Part shown: positions 47,960 to 60,495 of the stretch, piece after piece | Position numbering within the stretch: the stretch's first letter is position 1 | Layout of the letters: each line of letters opens with the position of its first letter | Source of the DNA: Agrostemma githago | Taxonomy: Eukaryota > Streptophyta > Magnoliopsida > Caryophyllales > Caryophyllaceae | Direction: 5' to 3' | DNA length: 64,000 nucleotides | Assembly (NCBI GenBank): GCA_958450325.1 | Contig: OY288257.1 | Coordinates: 36,461,018-36,525,017 of the forward strand | Notes under the pieces: model-generated | What the model was told of the DNA's origin: nothing | The model's database searches: none | What the model saw: only the letters and a program-made list of their open reading frames with translations | Program-made: the position numbers and the translations under genes

Positions 47960-48599
47960 GGTGAGAACCTAAAATAAATTGAAAAACCTAGAATTTGTGG
48001 TTATTACACATTTTTAATACTAAAGCATTTAAATATTATAACTATACTGATAGCTTATAAAATAAAGTTGTAATCTATATAAAGGAAAGATAATGCAACA
48101 CAAATATATAAAGGTAATAATAATAATCAATGATCATAATCATGTACTGTAAAGTGAAACTATTTAGTGGTCTCAAAGGGGGCTCTGTAGACACCCACAT
48201 TTGGCCGCTAGGTGTCTATAGCAATTTCCAAAAAATACTCGATGATGATCGGACGCGAACATGCTTTAACATACTCGAATATGGGCTCAAAATCGTTTGT
48301 ATTTGGCTTGGGCTTTTTATGGAGTACAAATATCACAAAACCGACCCCAAATCCAGGCCCAGTGGGTCATTTCCAATCAAATAAGATTAATTTGGGTCAA
48401 AACCGACACCAAGGGCAAAACCGTCTTATAGCGACCGAGTCAAACCCTGGTCAAGGACATTTCCGAGACATAAAAATCAGTCACGCAACTTTGGAAGTCT
48501 GATTCGAAGTCAAATACCACAAAAATATCAGCTACAAAGAAGAATTAAGCAACCAAACCACCCCGTTAGAGATAAAATTCTATCTCTAAACGAAGTCTC

Positions 48600-48713
48600 C
48601 CACTCGATCGAGTGTACCGGCCCACTCGATCGAGTAGGCTCGTAAAACCTGCAAAACACGGCGTCAGACCGAGCACTCGATCGAGTGTTATGCACCACTC
48701 GATCGAGTGGCTC
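48600..48713 (+). repeat. Palindromic array upstream of TATA in D LTR
   Basis: Four copies of the 14-bp palindrome CACTCGATCGAGTG (48601, 48623 with a final A, 48674, 48696), about 170 bp before TATAAATA. The nested copy has decayed versions at 49724-49756. Confidence 0.85.
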
Positions 48714-49298
48714 CTTTTCCAACCGAGACCGGATTTCTTTTCTATCCGGAAGCAGAATCTATTCCTATCCAAACCGGGTGTTTCCTTCCATCTGATCTAC
48801 AACCGGCTTTTCCTATCGAAAATGGGTGTTTATTCTCATCCAAAACCGGTACCTTTCCTAGCCAAAGCCGGGTACCCTCTCCTATAAATACACCCCTTTA
48901 CAAACACAATAAGAGATAACGAAACAACAACAATTCACCACCAGAAAATTCAGCAATCCTATACTTTTACATCCCCAATTTTTCCTCTAGAAATCCTTTA
49001 GGAAACCCGAGATCAAAACTCGTCAAAGACCCGAGAGCAAAACTCGTCAAATCCCTTCCCAATTATAAACACCATAACTCTCCTATATACATCTCAACGC
49101 TCCCGCGCCTAGGCCGCTACTACGAGTCCGTTTTCGAGATAATTAAGCATGTAGGTTGAGGGTGTTACAAATCCTGCTTTCTCCTTTTCTCTCTTCCTTT
49201 TTTTTCCATCCTTCTCGTTCGTCCGTCTTGTGTCGTCGTGGTCATGTTTTTTATTTTTTTTCCTTTTCTCGTTTCTAATATCGATATTATCGTACAAT

Positions 49299-51791
49299 TG
49301 TAGACACCCACATTTTGACTGCCAGGTGTCTATAGCAGTTTCCGACAAACACCCGATGATGATCGGACGCAAACGTGCTTTAATATATTCGGAAACGGGC
49401 TCAAAATCATTGGCATTTCGCTTGGGCTTTTTACGGAGTACATATCTCACAAAACCAACCTCAAAATCAGGCCCAGTGGGTCGTTTCGAGTCAAATAAGA
49501 CTAATTTGGGTCGATTCCGACACCAGGGGCAAAACCATCTTTTAGCGACCGAGTCAAAACCCGGTCAAAGATATTCTCGAGACACACGGACCAGCCGTGA
49601 CACCTCACACGTCCGGTTTGGACTCCAACACTACAAAAAATCAGCTACACAAAATATTAAACAAATCCGTTTAATGATAAAATTCGATCTCAAGTAGGAA
49701 TTCTATCGGAAAGCCGAATCGAACACTCGACCGAGCTAGGATACTCGGCCGAGCAGCCTATTTTTCAGCCAATTTCGTGGCTTCTTTGCCATGAAAAGAG
49801 AATTCTCGTTCCTCTTAATCTCTTGTGTTTCCTATCCAAACCGGTATTTCTTGTTGTCCAAACAAGAGTACTTCTCCTAACCTTTTCTCCTATAAATAGG
49901 ACCTTCACACACATCAATTACATTGATCAATTACAATATCAACTCTTCACACATAAACATAAACTCCTTACACTTAGCATCGAGAAAAACCGATAGTACA
50001 TCCACAACCCGAAGGAACCGACCCCGATACCCGTCACCCTTCACGAAGTCACCACAACTCACCAACATTAAACTCGACGCTCCCGTGCCCAAGCCACGTT
50101 CCGACGAGCTCCGATCCGAGTAGACAAAAGCATGTAGGTTGAGGGTGTAACCAAACCCGACTTCTCTTTTTCTCTTCTTCTCGTCCTTCCCTCGTTTTTT
50201 TTTCTTCTTCTTTTTTCGTCCGTCGCTTTTTCTTACGGGTCGTCGGTCGTCAATTTATTATGGGTCGTTCGTCGTTTTTTTTTTATTTCTAATATCGATA
50301 AAACTATTTTCATATAAACAAACATTCTTAAAAATACGATATCAACTCTATAGTCGAATATCGTATTAAAAGAATTAAATTGAATCTCGTCGATGCTAAA
50401 AAATCGTTACATCTTTTTACAAAATACAACGATTTTAACACGGAGAGAACTAACATCTTTTTTTTCTTCTTTTCGTTCAAATCCTTTTCAAAACAATTTT
50501 ACAAAACTTTTTCTAAAAATCATTCCGAGTATTCGATATCGATTTCATAATCGAATATCGAATACGACGAATATCGAAAATATAAATCGAGTATAAATTA
50601 ATTCATATTTGTACGCGATTTATCAAAATTAACGATTTTCGAAGAATTGACGAACCGGGACAGACCCTCACGCGAGTCGCGCCTCTCCCAGGCGACTCGC
50701 GCGGGAGCCTGAAATCCGCGGCCTCATTCGCTTTCTCCGTTTTTAAAACATCGTCTTTTTACAAAACGATTTTCTTCAAAACCCTTTTTCTAAAAACTAT
50801 TCCGAATATTTGATATCGATTTCATAATCGAATATCAAATATAATGAATATCGAAAATATTAAATCGAGTGCAAATTGGGCAATATTCGTACGCGATTTA
50901 ATAAAATCATCGAACTTTCAAAAAATCAATTTCGAAAACAGGCCGGGACGCGAGTCGGGCGCGTCCCTGGCAAGCAGCCTGCTCGGGCGAGTTGCGCGGC
51001 TGGCTGGAAGGCGACACGTTTTTTGCTTTTCATTATTTTTTCGAACATCGTTTTTTTTAGACAAAATAGCATCTTTTTAGCAATATTCCAGATTTCGACA
51101 AATATATTTTTCTCGAACTCGGTCAAACACGAGTCAAAGTCATGCATATTTATCGTATTTATTTTTATTATTCAATCGATACTAACTCGTTTGTTCATCC
51201 TTTGTAGCAAATTCATTCTTTTTCATCGTTTGTTTTATTATACTAAAACGAATCTCACATGCTAAATTCATCTTTGACGTTAATTTTCATGCATTAAACC
51301 GACTTTGCAACCCATACAATTCCTCCCATGCTTAGGAAAACAATGTTTGCATATCATTCATCGTATTACTAATGTGCGTATTCAAAAACCAAACGATATC
51401 TTAGTAGAGGCCGCTAATGTGCGGGCGGGGTTGGGTGTTCTTTGTGAACTTCCCAACACGTACCCTCACCCCTTACTCAGAAACTCGGTTTCCGGATGTC
51501 CGAAACCATTGGCAACGAGAGTCATTCAATACACGGTATCCGATCAAGTCGGTATCGGTATCAAATGCAAAGGGACGAACCCAATAAACTCTGACATCGG
51601 AAATGGGCCGTATTTTGTACACGGCCCACTACGACATAGAGTGGGTTCGAACGGGCCCGAACTCCCACAAAGTTCGGTGGCGACTCCAACTTCGATTTAA
51701 ATTTCAATTCGATCCATTCTCATATGGAGATTCATTCGCCTCCCCAAACACGCGCGTGGCCGCGTCGGGGTGGACCTATGTCATGTCCACA
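49299..51791 (+). repeat. Solo LTR nested in an LTR of its own family
   Basis: TGTAGACACCC (49299) to TGTCCACA (51791), with no internal region. Flanking 5-mers are ACAAT (49294-49298) and ACTAT (51792-51796), one mismatch. Sequence on both sides joins into one continuous LTR. TATAAATA at 49891-49898. GC-rich inverted pairs (GCGAGTCGCG / CGACTCGCGC) lie at about 50672-50703, where the outer LTR has CACTCGACCGAGTG units. Confidence 0.82.
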
Positions 51792-52171
51792 ACTATCATA
51801 AATAAAACGTTATCCCTAGGATGCGATATCGACTATATAGTCGAATGTCGGATCCAAAGGAATCAATCAATAAACCATATCAGGCACGATCCTGTTGACG
51901 CCGAAATAATGGTCACACGGTTCGAAAAGACTAATACAACATTATAGCGCAGAGGGAAACATCTCGTCCTAACTAAGTTTAAAACGATTTACAAACATTT
52001 TTTTACAAAATTCACTCTAAATATTAGATATTGATTTTATAATCAAGTATCGAATATGACGAGTATCGAAAACTGAATCGAGTGTAAATCATATTATATT
52101 TTCACGCGATTTAGCAAAATTATCGATTTCAAAACTAAGAGAAAATTAACGAACTATTGTTCGCACAGGGG

Positions 52172-52350
52172 GCACTCGACCGAGTGCCTAGCCCACTCGG
52201 TCGAGTGGCATCCCAAGATCGGGCAAAAAGTTTTTTTGAGGACCACTCAGTCGAGTCCCTCCATGACTCGATCGAGTGGCGCCAAAATTTGGGCAAAAGG
52301 CTTTTCCGAGGTCCACTCGGTCGAGTCCTTCCATGACTCGATCGAGTGGC
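52172..52350 (+). repeat. Second palindromic array in outer D LTR
   Basis: Six units of CACTCGACCGAGTG, CACTCGGTCGAGTG and GACTCGATCGAGTG type, downstream of the TATA box in the transcribed part of the LTR. Follows a roughly 130-bp AT-rich unit (TCGAATAT...CGAGTGTAAAT) that occurs twice in the nested LTR. Confidence 0.8.
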
Positions 52351-53166
52351 CTTTGTCACGTCAAGTCCGTGAGTCCTTCAACATATTCCAAGCCCCGATA
52401 AAATTCTTTTAACGACTTCGGTCGTCCCGTGCTAAGTCCATCACGTTTTCATCTTTTCAAAACTATGCATCGCATCATATTCACATCATCCAATTTGTTT
52501 ATGCTTCGTATTTATCGCAATTGTATCATATTGTTGCTTGTTGTATTGTATTTCCGGGTGGTATGCCGCTCGTATATTGTAATCTATTGTCGCACTTTTT
52601 TCGTTGTTTGTTTTATTATACTAAAACGAACCTCGCATGCTAAAATAACTTTGACGTTAGTTTAAATGCATTAAATGACGTAGTTAAACATAATTCACAT
52701 GTTTAGTCAAAACGTTGTTTGCATAACATTTAACCGTCAAACTAACGTGTGTACACGAAAAACGAACGATATCTAAGTACAGGCCACTAAGTGCGGGCGG
52801 GGTTGGGTGTTCTTTGTGAACTTTCCAACACGTACCCTCACCCCTTACTCAGAACCGTGGTTTCCGAATGTCCGAAACCGTTGGCATACGAGAGTCATTC
52901 AATACACGATTTCCGATAACGTTGGTATCGGTATCGCAATGCAAAGGGACGAACCCCATAAACTCTGAGATCGGAATGGGCCGTACTCTGTGCACGGCCC
53001 ACTAAGATATAGAGTGGGTTCGAACGGGCCCGAACTCCCACAAAGTTCGGTGGCGACTCCATTTAGATTTAAATTTCAATCTGAGATCCATCTCACATGA
53101 GATTCATTCACCGCCCCAAACCCGCGCGTGGCCGCGTCTGGGTGGACCTATGTCATGTCCACAATT

Positions 53167-53184
53167 TGGCGACTCCGCTGGGGA
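53167..53184 (+). other. Primer binding site of D (tRNA-Arg type)
   Basis: TGGCGACTCCGCTGGGGA, three bases after the LTR, is the exact complement of the 3' end of a plant tRNA-Arg (CCCCAGCGGAGTCG plus CCA). This primer type is typical of Ogre elements, and fixes the LTR end and orientation. Confidence 0.82.
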
Positions 53185-55330
53185 TACATGATGTACCACT
53201 TGTCATCGGGGTTCCTAGGGTGAGACTCGAAAAGAAATCGTCCGAATATTAATGTACGCATTTTAGTTCGATGGTTCATGCATAACCCAAATCTTTCCCG
53301 GGCCGGTTACTTGTGACCCACGTCCTACTATACCACGGTGCATTCCTAAATTGGTGCGCTAAAAACTTCTATGGTCGAACTCGTATGGGTTTCACGGCAT
53401 GTTCTAAGACCAATTCGGCTTAGGAAGTCCGTCCTGAGTTACGAGAAAGTCGTCATTGTTGGTATAGACCCAATTTCGACCGACCGAGACTTAGTTTAAA
53501 GAATACATGCTGTCGTCATATTGCTTACGTGACTACGTGCTACTTGGTTTCCGTGTCATTTTTCAAAAAAACCATCATTTCAAAAATGCATCTTTCTAAA
53601 ATACCGAATTTTGAAAAACCCGAAATATCGTCCGTTTCGGGACCCATCTTTTTAAAAATATCCAATTTTCAAAAAATCAAAACGCTGCCGAAATTTAGAC
53701 TTAAGATTTGACTCAAAACAAGCCTATTTTCTAGCCGACATGCTATCCATTTCAATATTCAAATTTTCGATCCCTGTTCAAATTTTCTAAATTTTCAAAA
53801 TTCAATTTCGATTTCCAAATCTTCGAGATGCCATTCTCGATTTTCAAATCTCCAAGATGCCTTTTTGATTTTCAAATCTTCGGGATCTTATTTTCGATTT
53901 TCAAATTTTTGGAAATTTATTTTCGATATTCAAATTTTCAAAATTCCAAAAAATTCAAGTTTATTTTTTTAAAAAAAAAAACTCGGTCCTGTGCTACCAA
54001 TTTCAAAAGACGGGATCACCTCCTAAATTTTTAAAGCGCGAAATTACTCGCAACCATTCTAACATTTCAAAATGTCCGGTCCTATTGGCCCACTACCAAT
54101 TTCAGGACCGTCCTCTCAATTTTCAAAATTCAATCATTTCTTCAAAACCCTTCTTGTCCTAGGACCTACCGTAATCCACGTGTCGGGTCTTTTCATAATA
54201 CGTCGAAGGTCTGTAGCGTTGAAACTCCGTCGATCCTACATCACGGGTTTCTTCTCCATCCTAGCTAGTCCACGTTATCCTAAAGGCATAACCAACCAAC
54301 ACGAGTCATACACTCGTAAATGGAAGGTTCGTCAAGACACTCGAGTCCTAACTAGAATGTCTCACGCGACCTTTTCCTCTAACAGGACGGTCCCCACGAC
54401 CTTTCTTAAGGGAATTTCGCCCATCTTTCAATTCGTTAGTCGAGTCGTCTTAATTCAAGAATCCTTTAACTTAAGGGTCTACCCTAATCACAAGGTCCAT
54501 CCTTATTCAAGTCGAGTCGAGGGTCTCTAGCGTCGAAACTCTGCCGGTCTCACATAGCAAGTTTCTTCCCTTACCCCGTCTGCCTTTCCTCAAGGCCGAC
54601 TCAACCTTTTACAAGGCATAGCCCTATAGCAAAAGGTTCGTGATCCTTATGTCTAACGGTCACTCGTCCGACACTTGAGTCTTAACAACCTCAATCCCAC
54701 TTGGGAGCTACCCTTCAGCAGAGCGATCAATCACGGTTGCTCTAAGGGTCATGTCTTACACGTGTTGTCTCACGTACCCCACTTTTGAGCCACTTAGATG
54801 TCACACCATCTGAGTCCTACCAGAGTCTTTAATCTCACTCGGGGGCTGTCCTCCACTCGAGCAGTCAACCACGGTTACCCTAGAGAGTACCCTACGTCCA
54901 TCCTACACCGGCGTCCTTATGATGCCTTCTTCGAGTCGTACCTATGCTACGAATACTCGAGTCACCTAGGGTTAGGTCACCACGATTGGTCCGAGCACGT
55001 GGAGCGGTCAAATATGGTCAACCCATTTGCGGACCCACCCTTCTACAGCTCGAGTCTAATTCACGGTCGTTACTTTGTCTAGGTCAACGTTCGGGTATCC
55101 CGATCCAAGAATGTTAGTCATTCCCGTCACCCCCGGGCCATTTCTAGTTCGACTCTCTCTCTCTGTTGCACTTGCGCAAAACCGAGCTTAGGCGAGTTCT
55201 AACACCTGTTGTTTCTTCCTATCAGGGACCCAATGAACGAGACACCACCAAACCACGACAAATCCTGCGCCATCGAGAAAGGAGATATCCAGGGGAGTAT
55301 GCTTATGCTATCTTGCTCCATACATTATAA
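53185..55330 (+). other. D leader region, no intact ORF
   Basis: Long noncoding sequence after the primer site, as in Ogre-type elements, which have long leaders. A short frame (ATG 55236, about 35 codons) reads MNETPPNHDKSC and stops. No gag or pol is visible, so the element is truncated here. The exact right end is not determined. Confidence 0.5.
53804..53945 (+). repeat. Degenerate tandem repeat in D leader
   Basis: About five imperfect copies of a 28-31 bp unit, TTTCGATTTTCAAATCTTCG followed by a variable GAGATGCC-like end. Confidence 0.7.
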
Positions 55331-57170
55331 TCTAGTTTAAAGCCCTTCTCTATCAAATGGTTTCACATTTCACTTGCTGAACTTATCATATTTCGGTTCT
55401 TACACACACTACATGGGCATAAAAGTTTCTCGTCAACCCCATTCAGTCTATGGTGTTCAACAACTTGGCTAATAAATTCATCAAGCTTTGCCGAAAACTC
55501 AAAATAACGCTTCCCATACATTTAACCGCGGTCCATACTCTAATCAATATAACGACACAATAATTATTAACGACTTCTTACACAAATTTAAAAGAATGTG
55601 TGTTTAATTCAGTTCAGTTAAGTCTACTAAATTCAGTTAAGTTCAACTACGACTAAGTAAACCTGGCAAAACGGGTCAACGGGTTGAGTTCGGGTCAGCA
55701 TCGGGTTATTAAAATTTTGTTCACTTTCGATCGGGCCGGATCATTTTGGGTTGGGGTCATTCTCGTGTTATATTTCGTGTTATAAAAGACATATTTAATA
55801 GTTATATCATAGCTTATAATATAAACGCGTTAACTAATACCAAGTTCGTAAACTTCTTCCAATAATAAAAAAATAAACGATGACCCCCGTTGTCTGGTTC
55901 ATTCCCTTCTTCATGGTCACAAACTCACAATTAGACTCCTTCCCCTCCCGTCCCTTGATCTCATCCATTACTTCCTCGTTACCATCAATAAGCAAAGGTT
56001 CATCACTCTATATGGTATTCACCATCTAATTCAGCTTCTTTTAATTTCCCTAAATTTATGTATTTATTCTTATCTCAAATCTCAATCCCTAAATCCCTCA
56101 ATTGAAAATTTCGATTTTATCATCTAAACTGTGATTAATTGTGTTGGTAGAACTAATTAGATATTTGACAGGACGTGTGCGGCAAGATGCATCGCCAATG
56201 TTAAAGCCGATACAAATCACACCAGCTTCATCGGCAGTACTCTCGACGCTTCATTTCTGTTGTTCTTATCCATAGTTGTTCTCCTCCTTCATTGTTCATG
56301 GCTTTCAAATATCAGGTATAAGCCTCCTTTATTTTGTATATGTTTATCGATTTATAAACCTAGTTCATCTTATTCTTCTCAATTTATTATCGATTTATGA
56401 AACTGATTTGTTTGTCAATTTATACTCTTTCAATTTATTGTTCTTCTTTGATTTGTTTCAGTGTAGTATGACCGCCGAATCAAATAGAAATTAGGTTTTC
56501 GTTTCTATTATTCGTGTTTTAAATTGAACTTTCTTCCTACTTATGATCTCTATTTTGATTAAATTGTTAGTCTTCAATGTAGGTGAATTCGTAATCAGCA
56601 TTCGCTTAGGTTTTTGATTTATTAATCTCTGTTTGAGTTCGATTTTGCTTCTTACTTGTACGATGAATGCAGAATGAAACACGATTTCGGTTTCAATTCG
56701 TTTACTATAATGTTCATCTTCAAAAAGACGAATTCGGTATCAAAACATTTACTCATATTAGTCATGACTAAGCCATTAAGTTTTGGATCTTAATCTGAAA
56801 TTGACCTCGTCTCCAACCTCGTCTAAATCCTCCACTGATGCAACAGTTTGTGATCGAACAGATGAATGTAGACGAAAGTTGTTATTAGTGGATGTAGCGA
56901 TATAAGTAATACTTTCGTCACGATCATTTGTTTAATTTTATATTATGAGGAGTATTACAATCAAAGCTAAACAAATGACTTAGATGGAAAGAGTATTAAA
57001 TGTTGACAAAAAGTGATGTAAAGTTTGTTGAAACCAAAATAAATGAAATGAAATTTCCACTCAATAGGTGTCAACATGTGACTGTGACCATATGCATTGC
57101 ATTAACATGTTGATTTATAACAGCTTGTTTAGTTTTTTGCTAAGTTTTCCTCATACAGTATTAATCTTTG
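55331..57170. other. Unassigned sequence, no supported gene
   Basis: AT-rich. At about 55660 a segment rich in GGGTC (GGCAAAACGGGTCAACGGGT) resembles the ends of common plant hAT-like nonautonomous elements, but I found no matching end. 56170-56320 is less AT-rich with splice-like flanks (TTGACAG before, GTATAAG after), which might be an exon remnant; its frames are short and unrecognised. Confidence 0.4.
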
Positions 57171-58779
57171 TGATGGTAAGGAAATTGCCGTGGGTCCCCA
57201 CCGTCAAATAAAGTCCAACTAATCCTAACGGGTAGCTAGGGTAAGTCGGGTCGTATCCACAGGGACGGAAAATGGTGCCTAGTCTAGGTCTACTTAAAAA
57301 CGAGGCTAAGTCACACAAACAACACAAAGAGAAGTGAATTGACTAAGTATGATGGTTGAAGGTGATGAAAGTGGACTAACAATGCACTAGATATGATAAG
57401 AACTAAGTGAAACAACTAAGGATCAAAGAAACTATCAAACTAGAGAAATGATGACTAAAGAGGTTAAATCAAATATGGGAAAGAGTAGGGTTAGGTTGGG
57501 TTCATAAGTGTAGTAGGATAATAGGGAGGTCAATGGTGTAGGTTTCACCTAGTCACTGAGGTCGGTTTGCGCTCTCGCGTCAAAGCCAAATTCCGCACTC
57601 TCGCGTCAAAGCCAAATTCCGCACTCTCGTGTCAAATACTAGACCCGAAAACTCATGCAAAGTATTACCCAAACACAAGCATTCAACCACAAATCGATTA
57701 CAAGATGAGAAGATGAAAACAAGCATGAGAAGCATGGCCACTACAACTCAAACAAGCAATTCAACAAACACATAGAGTGCTCAACATGTGACTAGTAACA
57801 AAGACTCCACCTTTTCCCTTAATCATACCCTAATTGCCCATAATCCACACTTAATCCCCTTACTAACCCCACAAAGAGTCTACTCACTCATTATCCAACT
57901 AATACTAACATAAACAAGAGAATTCAACATAATAATCCAAACATTCATTATGAACTAACAAGAACAACAAACAATATGTAATTAAAGATTAAAACTTGAA
58001 GAAATAAACAAAGGACAAGAGAAAAGAGATTATACCAACTACAAGAGAATGAAAAAGATGAGAACTTGCATTAAAAGAACACCCAAAAAAATCTCCACAA
58101 AAAGTTGTCAAGAATTGATGGATTCTTCAAGAGAACCTTAATACAAGATTAACTAACTAAATTAATCTAAGGTTAACAAAAGTTAAGGGAAGATTAAACT
58201 AATGAGAGGAGAAACTAAATCTAGGGTTTTGAATGTTGTAGAGAGGTCTAAGATAGTGTATGATAATGTATGATACTTAAATAATACAAGGGAGGAGTAT
58301 TTATAAGGTTACAAGAGTGAAGGAGAATGAAAAGAAGTCACGCGGCTACAGCAGCTCCTTCCCGGTAGGGAAGACACAACAGCAGCTGCACTAAACACGC
58401 ACTCCTTCCCGGTCGGGAAGGCTACTCTTCCCGCCCGGGAAGGGTCTTGTAGGCCTCCATTATGATCTCTAAGGTCCCTCCTTGCTTCTCATGGGCTTCT
58501 CATCGATTCTCGAGGCTCGGGATCGAGTCTAAGGGGCTCGGGAATGGGTCCCAAGGTCTCGGGATCGAATCCAAGGCACCGAGTGATCGTTACTTCTCTT
58601 CGTTGGCTCCAAAAGTGTATGAAACGAGTCGGAATCTTTCCAATTCTCCATGATGGTCTTGGGAACCTAAATCAAACTAGAAGAAGCATGATTAGCCCAG
58701 AAACCGCTCCAAAGAGCGATTTCACAAGGGAAAACGGTACCAAACACAACAAATTAGGCACTACAAACTACACTTATCA
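57171..58779 (-). repeat. Solo LTR of the A/B family (E)
   Basis: Bounded by TGATGGTAAG and CACTTATCA, 1609 bp, minus orientation, with a perfect target duplication CTTTG (57166-57170 and 58780-58784). Palindromic array at 58357-58444. TATAAATA on the element strand at 58298-58305, about 50 bp away. Product of LTR-LTR recombination. Confidence 0.92.
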
Positions 58780-58929
58780 CTTTGTGTTATATGATACATT
58801 CTCAGATTCAAAACGACTGATTGCTACATCTCAAACTGTGTTTACGAAGTCTTACACATTGCAGTAGCATGCATGTTGATTTATAATAGAAGATTATTAG
58901 AGGTTGTCCTTTACTCTCCGTGTCTTTTT

Positions 58930-59490
58930 GCAAGCATGGTCTTGTGGACGCCCGTCCGCACCACCCGGCGCCCCGGGCGCGCCCGCGCGGGACATTCTGC
59001 CGCAGTGGCCACCCACGCGGCCCCCTGCGTTCCATGGGGCCGGTTCGATCTCGCGTTTGGGGCGATGTGTTGGACCTCGATTTGGTTGACGACTTGAATT
59101 GTACTAGACGGATGCGGACATCCATGTTTCCATTAGAATCGATCGAGACGTGGTTGTAAATATTTAAAGGCCGATATGTTTGGTAAGACGACCTTTTTAG
59201 TGAACCGAATTCGTTGCCGATTCGTGGAGTCGTCACCGAGTTAATTTTGGGAACTCGGAAACCGTTCAAGTTAACTTTGATCCTTAGCCAGCTCAAAGCT
59301 GAGTGGCATGGGGACCAAAAGATAGAGACTTGTACCCTTAAGCACTCCATGCCTAGAATGACTCTCATTGCCAATGGTTTCGGACATCCAAAATCTGTCG
59401 ATTCTGAGTAAGGGGTGAGGGTACGTACTGGAAAGTCACGTCCGCTAGACGTTGACACCCAATCCCGCCTGCACATAGCGGCCTCTACTA
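58930..59490 (-). repeat. Fragment of an Ogre-like LTR, U5 end
   Basis: Read on the minus strand, AGGCCGCTATGTGCAGGCGG, GTACCCTCACCCCTTACTCA, GATGTCCGAAACCATTGGCA and GAGAGTCATTC match the D LTR at 51407-51520. The sequence diverges after that but ends in a GC-rich stretch and GCGTCCACAAG, like the D end. A related but distinct family. Frames in the GC-rich part are not genes. Confidence 0.6.
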
Positions 59491-60495
59491 ATCAATCGGT
59501 GAGCTGATAACTTTGTTTCTTAATTGTGGTGGAATTATGATAACATCCGTTGTTTTAAACCCCATGTCTTTGCTAAGTCGGTTGTTTAAGGACAAGTCAG
59601 CTTTTGTCGTCGAAGTAGTGGTGTTTACATTCTTTGCATGCGATTTCACGTGACAAGCAGGCCATGAAAAGATGCACGTAAAAGAGTAGAGAGTACAAGA
59701 TATTATATGTATTAGCAAGTCAGTTTTAACGCAATAATACGGATATTAGTCGTTCTTGTGGTATACCTTACAGGGTATCCTGCTTAAGGTCCATCGGTTC
59801 GGTATTAATAGGGATGCGTCGAACCACGTGTGTGAGGTGAGCATCGGGATTAATATGGAACCCGACCACCGCTTGTTCAATTTTAGTTCGTTTATGTTTT
59901 AAATTCCGTGTTAGGTGATTTAACATGCGATTATGGTCATAAAAGAAATAAATCATACGAAAACGGTAAATGCGAAATGTAAGTAAATCACATAGTGAGG
60001 AGTTGCACCCTCGGAATGTACACTAAACACGACACGATGCGTAGATGATTGAGAACGGATCTCAGAATTACTTGGGTTTAGTTTAGGGTCTTTTAGTGCT
60101 TATGGTTGAAGTTGTGGACGTTACGTATGTTTTTGACGTGTCATGGACCTAGTGTCCATACGAGTCGGACTCGACGTTATCGAAGTGCATAAATAAAGAA
60201 TACGGAATCTAAAATTGTGTTTAGATGACAATAACCTAGTGACGATACGACTTCAAGGGCGGATCCTCCTAGCTTTCCTGCGGCAAATCCGGTAGAGCTT
60301 TGCTACTGTGTCTAGGGATGGCTAGTCGAACACAGGTGCCCCTTTTCGTTCAAATCGAGCCAAGGACTCGATGAACTACGAGGAGTAGTGTTGATTCACT
60401 TATCGGGAACAAACGATCAAGTGGATCATACTTAGAGTCGGAGGGCGACGCTAATTTAGATAGAGGAGCTCGTAAAGAGGAGGAGGGAGATGAGA
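59491..60495. other. Probable 3' internal end of element F
   Basis: No gene seen. The right end has a purine tract (60473-60495, AAAGAGGAGGAGGGAGATGA) directly before a TATAACACCC LTR start. Two small inverted repeats lie before it: TCGAG-CCAAGGA-CTCGA (60355-60371) and GTCG-GAGGG-CGAC (60437-60449). This suits the 3' end of an LTR element in plus orientation, but no domain confirms it. Confidence 0.4.

Larger units (their letters stand above)
48186..53163 (+). repeat. Ogre/Tat-type 5' LTR (D), interrupted by solo LTR
   Basis: Starts TGTAGACACCCAC at 48186, ends ATGTCCACA at 53163 and is followed by a tRNA-Arg-type primer site. It is split at 49298/51792 by a solo LTR of the same family. The two pieces (1113 and 1372 bp) add to about 2.48 kb, against 2.49 kb for the inserted copy. 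CACTCGATCGAGTG palindromes lie at 48601-48709 and TATAAATA at 48883-48890. A second set of palindromes is at 52172-52350. Confidence 0.83.

Noticed and set aside
51305..51947. Reading frames of 110-130 codons in the D LTR
   Set aside because: They cover the conserved U5 end of a noncoding LTR; the same sequence is broken in the other copy at 52760-53163.
55660..55760. Complete hAT-like element starting at the GGGTC-rich segment
   Set aside because: No matching inverted end or target duplication was found nearby.
56170..56320. Host gene exon with splice-like flanks
   Set aside because: Frames are short, in no recognisable family, and no second exon could be joined.
58873..59159. GC-rich frames in a possible CpG-island gene start
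   Set aside because: The stretch is the GC-rich end of a minus-strand Ogre-like LTR fragment, with three overlapping frames and no continuation.
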